Shown here: piece after piece, positions 8,700 to 17,162 of the stretch | Layout of the letters: each line of letters opens with the position of its first letter | Position numbering within the stretch: the stretch's first letter is position 1 | Assembly (NCBI GenBank): GCA_028710565.1 | Contig: JAQTTV010000011.1 | Location: 1 to 64,000 of the forward strand | Length of the DNA stretch: 64,000 nt | Origin: Gallionella sp. | Lineage (GTDB): Bacteria; Pseudomonadota; Gammaproteobacteria; Burkholderiales; Gallionellaceae | Direction: 5' to 3' | Made by a program: the position numbers and the translations under genes | The notes under the pieces: model-generated | What the model was told of the DNA's origin: nothing | What the model saw: only the letters and a program-made list of their open reading frames with translations | The model's database searches: none

Positions 8700-10009
8700 A
8701 ACTGGAAAAAATTACCCTGTTGCGCCCGAATATGGGGGATTACCGTTCAACGGATGGCTTGCCGCCGCTTGCCATGGGGATATTGGCGGCGCGCACGCCC
8801 AAAGAGATTGCCGTTAATTTTTATGATGACAAGGTGGAAGTGATCCCTGCGGATGACAAACCTGACTTGGTCGCCATCACGGTGGAAACGTTTACCGCCA
8901 GACGCGCTTATGACCTTGCGGCGGCGTACCGTGCCAAGGGCGTACCCGTGGTGATGGGCGGTTATCACCCGACCTTTTTGCCCGACGAAGCCTTGCAACA
9001 TGCCGATGCCATTGTCACGGGCGATGCGGAAGGAAGCTGGGAGCGGTTGCTGGCGGATTTTCGCCATGATCGTTTGCAGCGGGTTTATGCGGGTGGCAAC
9101 GACCGTCCGTTGGACGATTATCGGCTGGATCGCAGCATTTTCAAGGGCAAAAAATACGCACCCGTGGAGCTGGTTCAGTTTGGACGCGGCTGTCGTTTTG
9201 TGTGTGATTTTTGTTCGATCCACGCGTTTTATCAGGACAAACTGCGGATGCGCCCCGTGGATCGCTTCGTCGAAGAATTGCAACAGTTTAGCCGCCGTAA
9301 GCTGATCTTTTTTGTGGATGACAATTTATTCAGTTCCCGTGAATTACTCGAAGCCATGTTGACTGCCATCCGTCCGCTAAAATTGCGCTGGTCATGCCAG
9401 ATCAGCATCGACGTGGCGCGGGACGAAGCCTTGCTGGATAAGCTGCGCGACGCGGGTTGCATTTTTGTGTTGGTGGGGTTTGAGTCCTTGTCGCCCGCCA
9501 ACTTGAAGCAAATGGCGAAACCGTGGAATCAGGTCGCAGGGGATTACCTCAGTGTGGTTAAAAAATTTCACCAGCGCGGTATCGCGGTGTATGGCACATT
9601 TGTGTTCGGTTACGATGACGACACCACGGCAACCATCCGCCAAAGTTTGGATTTTGCGCAGGCGGCTAAACTGGAAATCGCTAATTTCAACCCGCTGACC
9701 CCCACGCCAGGTTCACCGCTGTATGATCGGCTGTTAAGCGAAGATCGTTTGCTGTCACCCCAATGGTGGCTAGACCCAAACTATCGCTATGGCGATCCGA
9801 TTTTCATCCCTAAATCCATGTCCCCCGCAGAATTTGCCGAACAGTGTTTTGCCGCCAAGCAAGCGTTTTATTCTTGGTCGTCTATCGCTCGTCGGGTGTT
9901 GGGCTCGGATGCGGGCATTGATTTATTCCGCACGGGCATGGTCGGGATGGCAAATCTTATTTCGCGTCGGGAAGTGATGCGTAAACAATATCGAACATTG
10001 GGTACATAA
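8696..10009 (+). CDS. B12-binding radical SAM enzyme 3
   Basis: A 437-aa protein. The N-terminal B12-type domain contains VVMGGYHPTFLPDEALQHA; the radical SAM core has Cys166, Cys170 and Cys173 in GRGCRFVCDFC. FFVDDNLFSSRELLEAML and FVLVGFESLSPANLKQM are shared with copies 2 and 4. The start ATG 8696 overlaps the GNAT remnant's stop, which preserves the ancestral coupling. The stop is 4 bp from radical SAM 4. A cobalamin-dependent radical reaction on the pathway intermediate is inferred, for example methylation, cyclisation or rearrangement. Confidence 0.88.
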   Translation: MKLEKITLLRPNMGDYRSTDGLPPLAMGILAARTPKEIAVNFYDDKVEVIPADDKPDLVAITVETFTARRAYDLAAAYRAKGVPVVMGGYHPTFLPDEALQHADAIVTGDAEGSWERLLADFRHDRLQRVYAGGNDRPLDDYRLDRSIFKGKKYAPVELVQFGRGCRFVCDFCSIHAFYQDKLRMRPVDRFVEELQQFSRRKLIFFVDDNLFSSRELLEAMLTAIRPLKLRWSCQISIDVARDEALLDKLRDAGCIFVLVGFESLSPANLKQMAKPWNQVAGDYLSVVKKFHQRGIAVYGTFVFGYDDDTTATIRQSLDFAQAAKLEIANFNPLTPTPGSPLYDRLLSEDRLLSPQWWLDPNYRYGDPIFIPKSMSPAEFAEQCFAAKQAFYSWSSIARRVLGSDAGIDLFRTGMVGMANLISRREVMRKQYRTLGT

Positions 10010-10013
10010 GCCG

Positions 10014-11345
10014 ATGAAAATAACCTTTATCAAACCCAATATCGGTCGCCGCGAGCATAGCTTGTACGTCGATCATGGTCGGATGGAACCTTTAATGCTG
10101 GGTGTGTTGGCGGGGCTGACTCCACCTGATGTGGAGGTGACGCTGTTTGATGATCGCATGGAGTCGATTCCGTATGACGAGCAGACGGACTTGGTGGCGA
10201 TCACGGTGGAAACCTATACCGCCAGACGAGCGTATGAAATTGCCGCCGAATATCGGCAGCGTGGCGTGCCCGTCATCATGGGCGGTATGCACCCGACGCT
10301 CTTGCCCGACGAAACCGCGTTGTATGCCGACAGTGTTTTTACAGGCGATGCGGAAACGATGTGGGCGACGGTGGTGGCGGATGCGCAAAAAGGACAACTC
10401 AAGCGTCGTTATCACGGCGAACCTGGGATTGCCCAAGCGGGCGGATTGTTGCCAAGACGGGATATTTTCAAGGGCAAAGGCTATTTGCCGATGACCTTGA
10501 TGCAGTATTCACGTGGCTGTCGTTTTGCCTGCAATTTTTGCGCGGTGAGCGAATACTTTGACCGCAAACATTACATCCGTCGCATCGACGAAGTGCTGAA
10601 GGAAATCGACCATCATGGGCACAAATTCATCTTTTTTGTGGATGACAACATCGCCTCGAACAAGGCTGCCCTGAAAGACCTTTGTCGTGAATTGATTCCG
10701 CTGCGGGTGAAGTGGTTTAGCCAAGCCAGCTTGGATATTACCCGCGATGCCGAGTTGATGCGGCTGATGACCGACAGTGGCTGCGTGGGCAATGTGATGG
10801 GCTTTGAAACCATTACGCGTGACAGTCTGCGGGAGTCCAAAAAATCGCCCAATCTGCCTGGTTTTTCCAATTATCAGCAGGAGGTCGATATTTTGCGGGA
10901 ATACGGGATGCAAACTTGGGCGGCGTTCACCTTAGGCTATGACCATGACACGCGTGACTCCATCCTCGATACGCTAGATTTTGCGCTGACCCATCGCTTC
11001 ACCTTTGCCGCGTTCAACATTCTGATGCCTTACCCCAATACGCCGCTATACCGCAAATTGGAGACCGAAGGGCGTTTGCTTTATGACGGAAAATGGTGGT
11101 TACACCCCGACTATCGCTTTAATCAAGCCGCCTTTGTGCCAAGCAGGATGTCTGCCGATGAGCTGACCGAGGTGTGCCATGCAGCCAGAAAGCGTTTCAA
11201 TAGCGTGCCTGCATTGCTGCATCGTTTCTCCGATATGAAAACCAATATGCGTACCTTGTGGAGCGTGGTGTCCTACTGGAAATACACGATGTTGTTCAGA
11301 AACGAGGTGTATCAAAAACATCGCATGCGGTTTGGGTTGAAATGA
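10014..11345 (+). CDS. B12-binding radical SAM enzyme 4
   Basis: A 443-aa protein close to copies 2 and 3. The B12-type domain has VIMGGMHPTLLPDETALYA; the cluster ligands are Cys169, Cys173 and Cys176 in SRGCRFACNFC. FFVDDNIASNKAALKDLC and GNVMGFETITRDS follow. The C-terminal region has the family's WWLHPDYRFNQAAFVPSRMS segment, also recognisable in copies 2 and 3. The stop overlaps the membrane-protein gene by ATGA. Four such enzymes in one operon suggest several successive radical modifications, or different specificities that arose by duplication. Confidence 0.88.
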   Translation: MKITFIKPNIGRREHSLYVDHGRMEPLMLGVLAGLTPPDVEVTLFDDRMESIPYDEQTDLVAITVETYTARRAYEIAAEYRQRGVPVIMGGMHPTLLPDETALYADSVFTGDAETMWATVVADAQKGQLKRRYHGEPGIAQAGGLLPRRDIFKGKGYLPMTLMQYSRGCRFACNFCAVSEYFDRKHYIRRIDEVLKEIDHHGHKFIFFVDDNIASNKAALKDLCRELIPLRVKWFSQASLDITRDAELMRLMTDSGCVGNVMGFETITRDSLRESKKSPNLPGFSNYQQEVDILREYGMQTWAAFTLGYDHDTRDSILDTLDFALTHRFTFAAFNILMPYPNTPLYRKLETEGRLLYDGKWWLHPDYRFNQAAFVPSRMSADELTEVCHAARKRFNSVPALLHRFSDMKTNMRTLWSVVSYWKYTMLFRNEVYQKHRMRFGLK

Positions 11346-12007
11346 AAAAAGCGATTTTTGAAATTTATCAATATGTTGCGCCAGCGGTGCTGACCCCGCT
11401 TTCTTTTTTTCTGTGGTGGCGGACATACGACGGCAATATATGGCTGACGCTGATAGCTTGGCTTACGCCCATACTTTATGCCTATATTGTGCCTGGCGTG
11501 GGGACGAATATCTTAAAAGTGTGGGAGTTCGATACGCGCTTCCGCTTGGGGCGGTTTCGCCCCCACCACGGATTTGTATTCGGCAGTGCCACGGCAACCT
11601 TAGCTTGGCTGTGCCACGGAGGGTTCGCAAACAGCGTGTTTGATCTGTTTCAAACCAGCTTGGTATTGGCTTCCGTGCTGGGGTTTTGGAATGTACTTTA
11701 CGATGTCAAAGCCATTGAGTCTGGCATCCTGCGGGTCTATAACCAACCTTGGGCGGACAATAAAGGGGCGGAGGCGATCACGCTGGATTATGCCCCTTGG
11801 TTCTTTGCAGGATTTGGGGCAATCTATGGCTTGTGTATAGCGGGGGCGGAATGGTTGGTGGCACGGGGTTTGCTAAATGCGACTGTATTTTGCTGTTTAT
11901 TTCCTGTACTACTACTCACCGCCATCGCCTTTCCTGTATGGGGCTATCGCCGCCGATCCAATCGGGTACACGGTCATACTGGCTGTCATCCCATCGCCAA
12001 GGAGTGA
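11342..12007 (+). CDS. Polytopic membrane protein of the cluster
   Basis: A 221-aa protein with about six predicted hydrophobic segments, starting at ATG 11342 inside the ATGA overlap. The segment NVLYDVKAIESG weakly resembles an NxxxDxxx(D/E) prenyl-transferase aspartate motif. A UbiA-type function is possible but not supported by length (UbiA proteins are nearer 290 aa) or by a second Asp-rich motif. A HisHis pair (RFRPHHGF) sits before the third hydrophobic segment. Its position between radical SAM enzymes and a desaturase suggests membrane-bound processing of a lipid-like intermediate. I do not recognise the family. Confidence 0.6.
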   Translation: MKKAIFEIYQYVAPAVLTPLSFFLWWRTYDGNIWLTLIAWLTPILYAYIVPGVGTNILKVWEFDTRFRLGRFRPHHGFVFGSATATLAWLCHGGFANSVFDLFQTSLVLASVLGFWNVLYDVKAIESGILRVYNQPWADNKGAEAITLDYAPWFFAGFGAIYGLCIAGAEWLVARGLLNATVFCCLFPVLLLTAIAFPVWGYRRRSNRVHGHTGCHPIAKE

Positions 12008-12012
12008 GAATC

Positions 12013-12942
12013 TTGCCATTGAACGTGCTTATTTTATTGCTGTCTTTTGTCGCCACGTGGGGCTGTTTGTGGGTCGCCAGTCATTTGAGTCTAGGCTTTG
12101 CGCTGCTTGCTGTTTGGCTGTTTAGTCTCATCGCCAACACGCCGTTTGCCTTGATGCACGAAGCAGTACACGGGGTTGGCTGTGCGTCGCCCCGTCGCAA
12201 CGAATGGTTGGGCATCGTGTGTGGCTGGGCGTTTCCGACCTCGTTCTCTATGCAGCGGTTGGCGCATGAAGGACATCATCAGCGCAATCGCACCGATCAG
12301 GAACTGTATGACTACTATTTGCCGCACCAGTCTCGGCTGATGCGCAATCTTTGGCTTTACACGGGCAATCTATTGGGCTTGTACTGGTGGTCGGTGGTAT
12401 TGGGAAATGTGCTTTACCTGCTGGCACCTTGGGCATATCGCTCGCGCTTTTTTGTTGAACGCTATGCCCCCGCGTTGGGTTTTGAAAGCTATATCGCAGA
12501 CTTGGCGAAACTGCCCGTGTTACGCGTGTGGAGCGAGATTGCCTTAGCGTTTGCGTATCAAGCCCTGATTTTTTATAGCCTTGATTTGAATGTATTCTGG
12601 ACGTTGGCGTGTTATGGCGCATTCGCGTTGCACTGGTCAGTGTTGCAATACGCCGATCATGCGTGGAGTGCACGTGAGGTGCGCAGTGGCGCGTGGAATC
12701 TCAAGGTCTTGCCGCCTTTTCGCTGGATCGCACTTAATTACCATTATCATTTAGCACATCATCAATATCCCAATGTGCCGTGGTACAAATTACCCAGCTT
12801 GGTTGATCCCTCGGTGCGCCAGCCGTCTTTTTGGCGGGTTTACTTTAGTCTCTGGAAAGGCGTCCGTCCCGCACCACCCATGGGTGCACCCGCCGATTTA
12901 GCCTTCCTTTTTCCTGCTGCGGAACAGGAATCGCACCGATGA
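12013..12942 (+). CDS. Membrane fatty-acid desaturase / hydroxylase
   Basis: A 309-aa integral membrane diiron enzyme of the fatty-acid desaturase superfamily. All three histidine boxes are present: HEAVH near residue 43, HEGHH near residue 84 and the C-terminal HYHLAHHQYP. Hydrophobic segments lie between them. The start is taken as TTG 12013 because AAGGAG (11999-12004) sits 8 bp upstream; the frame stays open further upstream, but that region overlaps the preceding gene. The stop overlaps the P450 start by ATGA. It probably introduces a double bond or hydroxyl into an acyl or isoprenoid chain. Confidence 0.85.
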   Translation: MPLNVLILLLSFVATWGCLWVASHLSLGFALLAVWLFSLIANTPFALMHEAVHGVGCASPRRNEWLGIVCGWAFPTSFSMQRLAHEGHHQRNRTDQELYDYYLPHQSRLMRNLWLYTGNLLGLYWWSVVLGNVLYLLAPWAYRSRFFVERYAPALGFESYIADLAKLPVLRVWSEIALAFAYQALIFYSLDLNVFWTLACYGAFALHWSVLQYADHAWSAREVRSGAWNLKVLPPFRWIALNYHYHLAHHQYPNVPWYKLPSLVDPSVRQPSFWRVYFSLWKGVRPAPPMGAPADLAFLFPAAEQESHR

Positions 12943-14309
12943 TTGCCGACCGTCCTTCCTTCCAGCCGCCCGCACCACAGCCCCCCACCACCTTGCCGAC
13001 TTGGCAATTGTTGCGGGCAGCCTTGTTCAATCCGCTGAATGTGTGGTGTCAAAAACATTTTGAGGAGTGGGTGGTGGTGGAGCGCACCCTGCTTGGTACG
13101 CGCTTGGTGGTGAGCGACCCCGCGCACATCAAATGGATACTGGTCGATCACGCCGATAATTATGTGCGTGACAGTATGCAGCAGCGCATCGTGCTGCGCA
13201 TGACGGGGCGCAGCGTGTTTTCGGCAGAGGGGCGCAAGTGGCAAGTTCAACGTCAAGCCTTGGCACCGCTTTTTTCCGCGAAAACCGTGGCGACCTACTT
13301 GCCCAATATGCTTGCCGCTGCAGAAGCTGCGGTGCAGCGGTTGCGTACCATAGGAACTGAGATTGACCTTGGGCGTGAGATGGCGGCATTAACAGTCGAT
13401 GTGCTGGGGCGCACGATTTTTACGCATGGATTAGGCGAGCCGCCGACGATGATAGCCGAGAGTGTTCGACGGTTTGCCGACATCAACGGCATGGTTGAAC
13501 TGGGCGATTTACTCGGATTGCCTGCGTGGTTGCCAGGGATGAGGCGCATGTTGGGGTGGCGTACGACCGCCTTAGTGGAACGACGAGCGAAACGCGTCAT
13601 CGCCGAGGCAAAAAGGGCAGGCTCGTCGTCGCCAGACGATCTTTTTGCGCGACTTTTTGCGGCGCAAGATGCCGAAACGGGGCAGTCGTTAAGTACCCAC
13701 GAGATTGAAGGCAATGTCTCTACGCTGATTGGTGCGGGTTCGGATACGGTTGCGGTCGCATTGACTTGGTCTATTTTTTTGCTGTCACAGACACCGCATG
13801 TACGCGAAGCAGTCGAAGCGGAAGTGGATACGCATCTGACCAGCGAGATATTCACGGCGGACACGCTCAAAAAATTGGTTTGGACGCGTGCCGTGGTTGA
13901 GGAGAGTATGCGCTTGTACCCGCCCGCCCCGATGATTGGGCGCATGGCTCGCAGCGCAGACAAACTAGGGGACGAGCACGTGCCAGCGGGAGCGTCCCTT
14001 TTGATTTCGCCTTGGGTGTTGCACCGACATGCCAAGCTGTGGCATGACCCTCATGCCTTTATGCCTGAACGCTTTTTGCCTGAGCAACGGGCGCAAATTC
14101 CACGCTTTGCTTATCTGCCCTTCGGCGCAGGGCCTCGTGTCTGTTTAGGAATGGGATTCGCGATGCAGGAAGCGGTGGTGATTTTGGCGATGCTGATGAA
14201 ACACTTGCGTTTTGAACGCGCCGATCATCACCCCATCGAACTGCGCCAGTGCATCACCTTGCAAACGAAGACCCCGCTGCGTATGCACATTCAGTCTCGC
14301 TCAACATGA
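12939..14309 (+). CDS. Cytochrome P450
   Basis: A 456-aa soluble P450. The I-helix oxygen-binding motif is GAGSDTVA, the ExxR motif is ESMR, and the haem-binding loop LPFGAGPRVCLGMG has the thiolate Cys near residue 402. The arrangement resembles the CYP102-like/CYP110-like class that oxidises fatty acids or terpenes, but the substrate cannot be read from sequence. No fused reductase is present, so it needs external redox partners, and none are encoded nearby. It overlaps both neighbours by 4 bp, so it is firmly inside the operon. Confidence 0.93.
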   Translation: MIADRPSFQPPAPQPPTTLPTWQLLRAALFNPLNVWCQKHFEEWVVVERTLLGTRLVVSDPAHIKWILVDHADNYVRDSMQQRIVLRMTGRSVFSAEGRKWQVQRQALAPLFSAKTVATYLPNMLAAAEAAVQRLRTIGTEIDLGREMAALTVDVLGRTIFTHGLGEPPTMIAESVRRFADINGMVELGDLLGLPAWLPGMRRMLGWRTTALVERRAKRVIAEAKRAGSSSPDDLFARLFAAQDAETGQSLSTHEIEGNVSTLIGAGSDTVAVALTWSIFLLSQTPHVREAVEAEVDTHLTSEIFTADTLKKLVWTRAVVEESMRLYPPAPMIGRMARSADKLGDEHVPAGASLLISPWVLHRHAKLWHDPHAFMPERFLPEQRAQIPRFAYLPFGAGPRVCLGMGFAMQEAVVILAMLMKHLRFERADHHPIELRQCITLQTKTPLRMHIQSRST

Positions 14310-14926
14310 ATACAGCGTATTTTTCTTGGCCCGATGCGGCGCGTTGGCGTGCTTTTCTCAAGTTTATGGCACTGTTCTACGTATTTTTCTTTCCGCTTTA
14401 TTTTGGCGCGGGATATGTTGCGGCACACGCCCCGCAAACGTTTGGATTCTATGGTGCATGGGAGCGCAATATCCCACTGGTTCCCTGGATGATTTGGCCG
14501 TATTTATCGCTGTACTCGGTATTTTTGTTGCCGCTGTTTCACCTAAGTGCCAAACAAATCGACATACTGGCACGTCAGTCCACGGCGACGTTGCTCATCG
14601 CGGGTGGTATTTTGCTACTGTTGCCAGCGCACTTAGGGTTTGCGCCAGCCAAAGTGGTGGGGCTATATCAACCGCTGTTTGATTTGCTCACTCAAGTGGA
14701 CACGCCACACAACCTTGTGCCGTCGCTGCATGTCGCATTTGCTGCGTTGATTCTGCTAGGCTGTGCTGAACGCGGCCCCAAGTTTTGGGCTTGGGGATAT
14801 GGGGGCTGGTTGGTGCTGATGTCTGCCTCCACCGTGCTGGTGCATCAACATCACCTGCTTGATGTCATCAGCGGACTGGGACTGGCTATTATCATGCGGC
14901 GGATTTTCCCGCTCGGCTCTTCCTGA
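14306..14926 (+). CDS. PAP2-family membrane phosphatase / transferase
   Basis: A 206-aa protein read from ATG 14306 (4-bp overlap with the P450 stop). It has several membrane segments and the two catalytic PAP2 motifs VPSLHVAFAAL and HQHHLLDVISG. The first canonical motif (KxxxxxxRP) is not evident, which places it nearer the AUR1/IPC-synthase-like PAP2 branch than classical lipid phosphatases. It may dephosphorylate a lipid phosphate or transfer a head group. It is the last gene of the plus-strand operon, and its 3' end overlaps that of the convergent gene by 35 bp. Confidence 0.82.
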   Translation: MNTAYFSWPDAARWRAFLKFMALFYVFFFPLYFGAGYVAAHAPQTFGFYGAWERNIPLVPWMIWPYLSLYSVFLLPLFHLSAKQIDILARQSTATLLIAGGILLLLPAHLGFAPAKVVGLYQPLFDLLTQVDTPHNLVPSLHVAFAALILLGCAERGPKFWAWGYGGWLVLMSASTVLVHQHHLLDVISGLGLAIIMRRIFPLGSS

Positions 14927-15500
14927 CAAACCAGCCTGCGACGAAGCCCAGCATCAAACCACCTGCGGCACCCGCCACGCCGACCCAGACCACGCTTTTT
15001 TCGATAGCACTCAAGACGGGGTTGTCGAGAAAGTTCGTGCCCGTATGAATAGCCAGTAATTTCCATTCGCCGTTGTCTTTGATGGAAACCGCTGTCCAGC
15101 GTCCATTCATGTCGAAACTGCGTCCGTCCGCCATCTCATAATGCTCTTTGGTCGAACCCTTATTGACCGCAAACGTCCCTTGATAGATTTGCGACAGACC
15201 ATCAGGCTCCGCCGCAATCGACACGGTTTTCATGCGCAAGGTGTCGCGGGTGTACAGGTTCTCAAAATACGCTTTGAGTTTATCCATCTCCGTGAAGTTA
15301 TCCTGCGTCACCAAGGTGGTCATAAACGGTTGATGCAATAGTTTTTGCAGGGCAACGTAATCACGGCTGTTCGCGGCGGCAGCGAGTTCGACTTTCAACT
15401 TGCGCAGGGCGGCTTGATCGGTTTGTTCCCCAGAATTGTCTGCAAAAACGGGCGCAGCAAGCAACAGGGATAAGGCGAGGGTGGCAAAGAGACGGGACAT
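14892..15500 (-). CDS. Exported, C-terminally anchored NTF2/SnoaL-like protein
   Basis: A 202-aa protein with a signal peptide (MSRLFATLALSLLLAAPVFA) and an NTF2-like fold of the DUF4440/SnoaL type (AAANSRDYVALQKLLHQPF, then RWTAVSIKDNGEWKLLAIH). A C-terminal transmembrane helix (VGVAGAAGGLMLGFVAGWFV) is followed by a basic tail. It should sit in the inner membrane with the NTF2 domain in the periplasm. NTF2-like folds may be catalytic or only ligand-binding; no catalytic residues can be assigned. It is the last gene of a minus-strand set that converges on the main operon. Confidence 0.72.
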   Translation of the reverse strand: MSRLFATLALSLLLAAPVFADNSGEQTDQAALRKLKVELAAAANSRDYVALQKLLHQPFMTTLVTQDNFTEMDKLKAYFENLYTRDTLRMKTVSIAAEPDGLSQIYQGTFAVNKGSTKEHYEMADGRSFDMNGRWTAVSIKDNGEWKLLAIHTGTNFLDNPVLSAIEKSVVWVGVAGAAGGLMLGFVAGWFVRKSRAGKSAA

Positions 15501-15541
15501 TAGTATTTCTCCTATTCAGGTTAAAGGTGTTGAAAAAATTT

Positions 15542-16210
15542 TCAGGGCGTTTGGGGATGCACTTTGCGGCGTGGCCATTCTTCAAAGGGGTGGACACGGC
15601 ACCCCGTGGGCAGCATCTTGCCTGCACGCAACACGGCACCAGGGCCGAGTTGCGCCGCACCGCCGAGTATCGCCTCGGACTCGACGATGGGGGCGGCTGC
15701 CAGCACCAGCCAACGCCCCGTTTCATCTCGTTGTACCAAATGCCCCGCCAGTATGCTCTTCATGCCTAACACCGCGCCGCGCTCAACGCGAACAGCATGA
15801 CGGTCGGTAATCAGCACCCTAGGGGCAACATAGGCGTAAGGACTGAGCTGCCCGCCCCACAATCCAATCCACAGCGCGTACAGCCCTGGCACCAATCGTA
15901 ATAATTCCTCCAGCCACGGCAAACGGTTGAACAGTATTTGCCACTGGGTCAATGCCCACCACACCCGATACGCACGCATGTCTTGGGTCAATCGACCTTC
16001 GGGACGCCCCCAAATGGTGATGATGAGTCGGGCAGCGAGTGGTGGTAGCAGGTAAATCCAAACGGCAAGTATACCCACGCAACCGCTGGTCGTTTCGCTC
16101 ATGCCCACGGAAATGCCCAAGCCTGAGATCAAATGCAGCAATGGCAAACCATTCAGCCATAAGGAAAAAGCACTAGGTTTTTCCAGATTATACGATTCAA
16201 CGTCGGTCAT
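15542..16210 (-). CDS. Membrane protein with beta-helix-like C-terminus
   Basis: A 222-aa protein. Residues about 18-70 contain hydrophobic segments (LLHLISGLGISVG, CVGILAVWIYLLPPLAARL) and another lies near WLEELLRLVPGLYALWIG. The C-terminal part (SPYAYVAPRVLITDR through IVESEAILGGAAQLGPGA) has the short V/I-x-x-G-A repeats of hexapeptide or other beta-helix acyltransferases. The start overlaps the end of the diiron oxygenase gene by 14 bp, so the two are co-transcribed. An O-acyltransferase role is possible but only inferred. Confidence 0.55.
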   Translation of the reverse strand: MTDVESYNLEKPSAFSLWLNGLPLLHLISGLGISVGMSETTSGCVGILAVWIYLLPPLAARLIITIWGRPEGRLTQDMRAYRVWWALTQWQILFNRLPWLEELLRLVPGLYALWIGLWGGQLSPYAYVAPRVLITDRHAVRVERGAVLGMKSILAGHLVQRDETGRWLVLAAAPIVESEAILGGAAQLGPGAVLRAGKMLPTGCRVHPFEEWPRRKVHPQTP

Positions 16211-17162
16211 AACCCCACATCCTTTCGCCCAGATTCGCCAATTCTGGGGTGTGGTCGAATACTTGGAAGGTGACGGGCATCATGCGGCGGTTAAACAAGC
16301 TTTCTTGGAACGCTCGGTTTTTCTCCAACGCCAGAATTGCCTGAATCATCTCTTCCTTGCGGCTGGATAATTCGGGCATTTCGCGCACCAACTGGTGAAT
16401 GACCATGACCCCAGAACCGCTGCGCGTGGGACGGGTAATGCCGCGCAACATGGCTTGGAACAACCACGCATTCACGCGTTTTGCCTTGCCTGCTGATCCC
16501 ATGCACTGTTCAATCATCCTGCCGTCAATATGCAGGTGACGCGCTTCGTCTTTCATGTGTTCACGATGTACCGAAACGAAGGCGAGGTCTAGCGCACCCA
16601 GTGTTTCCGTTTCGGGATGGCGGATCATCTCTCGCGCCATCGCCATAGACGACTCTTCCATCGCCATCAAATACCACAGCGCGAAAGCGTAGCGTCCCGC
16701 CAGTGCGCCAACCATCCAGAACATGGCTTGTGTCCATGCGGGCAGGCGAGAAAACAGGCGATCCTTGCCAAGCGGATAAAGGTCGGGACGGCAAGCGCGA
16801 TTCAGTGCGGCAAAGGCAGCAAAATGCTTGCTTTCCTCTTCCATCATCGTGGTCATCGCGTGAACGAAAGCCGCATCGGCAACAATTTGAGGCAGACGAA
16901 GCAGCGGGGTAAGCAAGCGTTCCACCAAATCCGCTTCCAACATCATAATGTACTCATTGATACGCAAGCCGAATAGCTGGTTGTAGCGCAGTCGCTGCTC
17001 GAAATTCAGCGTGGTGTAGATAGGTGTGTAGTAAAGCTGGGTATAGCCTTCTGGCACAAATGGGCGGCGCAAATCAATATCCAACGGTAGGGTCGTACGC
17101 GTGCAGTGAGCAGGATTCGCGGACAGTCGATTGATATGTTCTGCGGCAAGCCATCGTTTCAT
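16197..17162 (-). CDS. AurF-like non-haem diiron oxygenase
   Basis: A 321-aa helical protein. The seven metal ligands expected for the AurF (p-aminobenzoate N-oxygenase) family can all be assigned: Glu in NEYIMMLEADL, ExxH in MMEEESKHF, Glu in YLMAMEESS, and HxxxExxH in REHMKDEARHLH. Known members oxidise amines to nitro or hydroxylamine groups or hydroxylate C-H bonds. ATG 17162 (MKRWLAAEHINRL) is preferred over an in-frame ATG at 17267 because the extension is not family-like. It heads the minus-strand set that faces the radical SAM/P450 operon and may supply an N- or C-oxidation step. Confidence 0.8.
   Translation of the reverse strand: MKRWLAAEHINRLSANPAHCTRTTLPLDIDLRRPFVPEGYTQLYYTPIYTTLNFEQRLRYNQLFGLRINEYIMMLEADLVERLLTPLLRLPQIVADAAFVHAMTTMMEEESKHFAAFAALNRACRPDLYPLGKDRLFSRLPAWTQAMFWMVGALAGRYAFALWYLMAMEESSMAMAREMIRHPETETLGALDLAFVSVHREHMKDEARHLHIDGRMIEQCMGSAGKAKRVNAWLFQAMLRGITRPTRSGSGVMVIHQLVREMPELSSRKEEMIQAILALEKNRAFQESLFNRRMMPVTFQVFDHTPELANLGERMWGYDRR

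Noticed and set aside
11342-12007. UbiA prenyltransferase
   Set aside because: Only one weak Asp-motif-like segment is present, at an unusual position, and the protein is too short for the family.
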